Positions 6,542-6,792 of a stretch of DNA of 6,792 nucleotides are shown here, one piece after another. Within the stretch, counting starts at the first letter, position 1. Each line of letters opens with the position of its first letter. Source of the stretch: JALNYB01 sp023230065 (GTDB lineage: Archaea > Thermoplasmatota > Thermoplasmata > Methanomassiliicoccales > Methanomethylophilaceae). The notes beneath the pieces were generated by a model. That model worked only from the letters and a program-made list of their open reading frames with translations, was not told the DNA's origin and searched no databases. The position numbers and the translations under genes are program-made. The stretch is taken from NCBI GenBank assembly GCA_034006405.1, contig JAVESW010000067.1, positions 1 to 6,792 of the forward strand, read 5' to 3'.

Positions 6542-6638
6542 AGCATACTCCTTCCCAAATTGGATCCGTACAAAAACCACATATCTCCCACAAAAAAAGC
6601 ACCCCTCCACCCCCTCTAAAAACGGGTGTTGTCCATCG

Positions 6639-6714
6639 AACGATAGACAGGATCGTTCACCCGCATTCATTTCCGCCCGTAAGATCAACGGGCGAGAATG
6701 ATTTCTCTCATTCT
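6639..6714. other. Array of three 7-bp hairpins, candidate non-coding RNA
   Basis: GAACGAT-AGACAGG-ATCGTTC (6639-6659), CGCCCGT-AAGATCA-ACGGGCG (6674-6694) and AGAATGA-TTTCTC-TCATTCT (6695-6714) are perfect 7-bp stems with 6-7 base loops. The second and third abut with no spacer. The first can be lengthened by CGGGTG near 6620 pairing with CACCCG after it, with a one-sided bulge. A hairpin and T-runs follow at 6741-6778. No RNA family is recognised and no promoter is evident, so transcription is only inferred. Confidence 0.4.
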
Positions 6715-6740
6715 TCCAATACATTCATCAGAGTAAAACG

Positions 6741-6778
6741 CCCGGAAGAACGGGTCGTCATACACTTTTTGTTTTTTT
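6741..6778 (+). terminator. Terminator-like hairpin and T-runs
   Basis: CCCG-GAAGAA-CGGG (6741-6754), extendable by a G-T pair, is followed 11 bases later by T5 (6766-6770) and T7 (6772-6778). The gap is long for an intrinsic bacterial terminator, but T-runs alone can terminate archaeal transcription. It would end a rightward transcript through the hairpin array. Confidence 0.35.
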
Positions 6779-6792
6779 GACGCCTTCGTCTG

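Larger units (their letters stand above)
5998..6792. other. Gene-free spacer right of the R-M operon
   Basis: No frame gives a protein with recognisable motifs; the open frames of 70-90 codons run through hairpins, C-runs and repeats. Positions 6131-6260 and 6541-6620 are C- and A-rich on the plus strand (32 C, 5 G in 6541-6620 by hand count), the mirror of the G-rich left flank. The part nearest mod is its leader and presumed promoter. The middle holds the hairpin cluster and the right end a hairpin array, both listed separately. Confidence 0.65.

Noticed and set aside
6348..6602. Minus-strand open frame of 84 codons with repeating Ala/Leu/Arg/Phe words
   Set aside because: The repetitive protein pattern is produced by translating the hairpin repeats; the structure explains it better than coding.
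6639..6714. CRISPR array or retron RNA as explanation of the hairpin array
   Set aside because: The stems differ in sequence with no constant repeat and spacer pattern, and no cas gene or reverse transcriptase is in the window.
6452..6724. Minus-strand open frame of 90 codons
   Set aside because: It runs through the three-hairpin array, a C-rich tract and hairpin repeats, has no ribosome site I can see and no recognisable protein pattern.

Overview
The window holds one complete two-gene Type III-like restriction-modification operon on the minus strand (mod then res, positions 5997 down to 1160). It is flanked on both sides by about 1.2 kb and 0.8 kb of DNA with no convincing protein gene. 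Moderate-GC genes, a consensus archaeal TATA box (TTTATATA at 595-602), GAGGAG/GGAGGG ribosome sites and low-complexity spacers suggest a methanogenic archaeon, perhaps Methanospirillum-like. That is inference from style; no taxonomic marker is present.

Layout. Positions 1-1159 are a gene-free spacer. It contains a 42-nt imperfect inverted repeat (329-370 / 544-585) nested inside a 26-nt direct repeat (275-300 / 631-656), with (TC)13 and (AAT)6 microsatellites between the arms. Next come a very G-rich, C-poor tract (601-720), a stem-loop repeat (764-799) and a terminator-like hairpin with a T-run (854-888). Positions 1160-3853 encode Res (897 aa, GTG start) and 3856-5997 encode Mod (713 aa). 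Positions 5998-6792 are a second spacer with the opposite strand skew (C-rich on +). It contains a cluster of three-base-loop hairpins (6338-6495), one of them related to the left-flank stem-loop, and an array of three 7-bp hairpins followed by a hairpin plus T-runs (6639-6778).

How the genes work together. Mod should recognise the target and methylate adenine. Res carries the SF2 helicase/ATPase motor and a C-terminal PD-(D/E)XK nuclease, and would cut unmodified DNA in complex with Mod. The genes are 2 nt apart and the Res ribosome site lies inside the end of mod, so translation is probably coupled.

The most notable observation is that the target-recognition segment of mod (about 5023-5405) is about 31% GC against about 50% in adjoining catalytic segments, as expected for a swapped specificity domain. 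The flanks hold several structured or repeated DNA elements that no coding feature explains.
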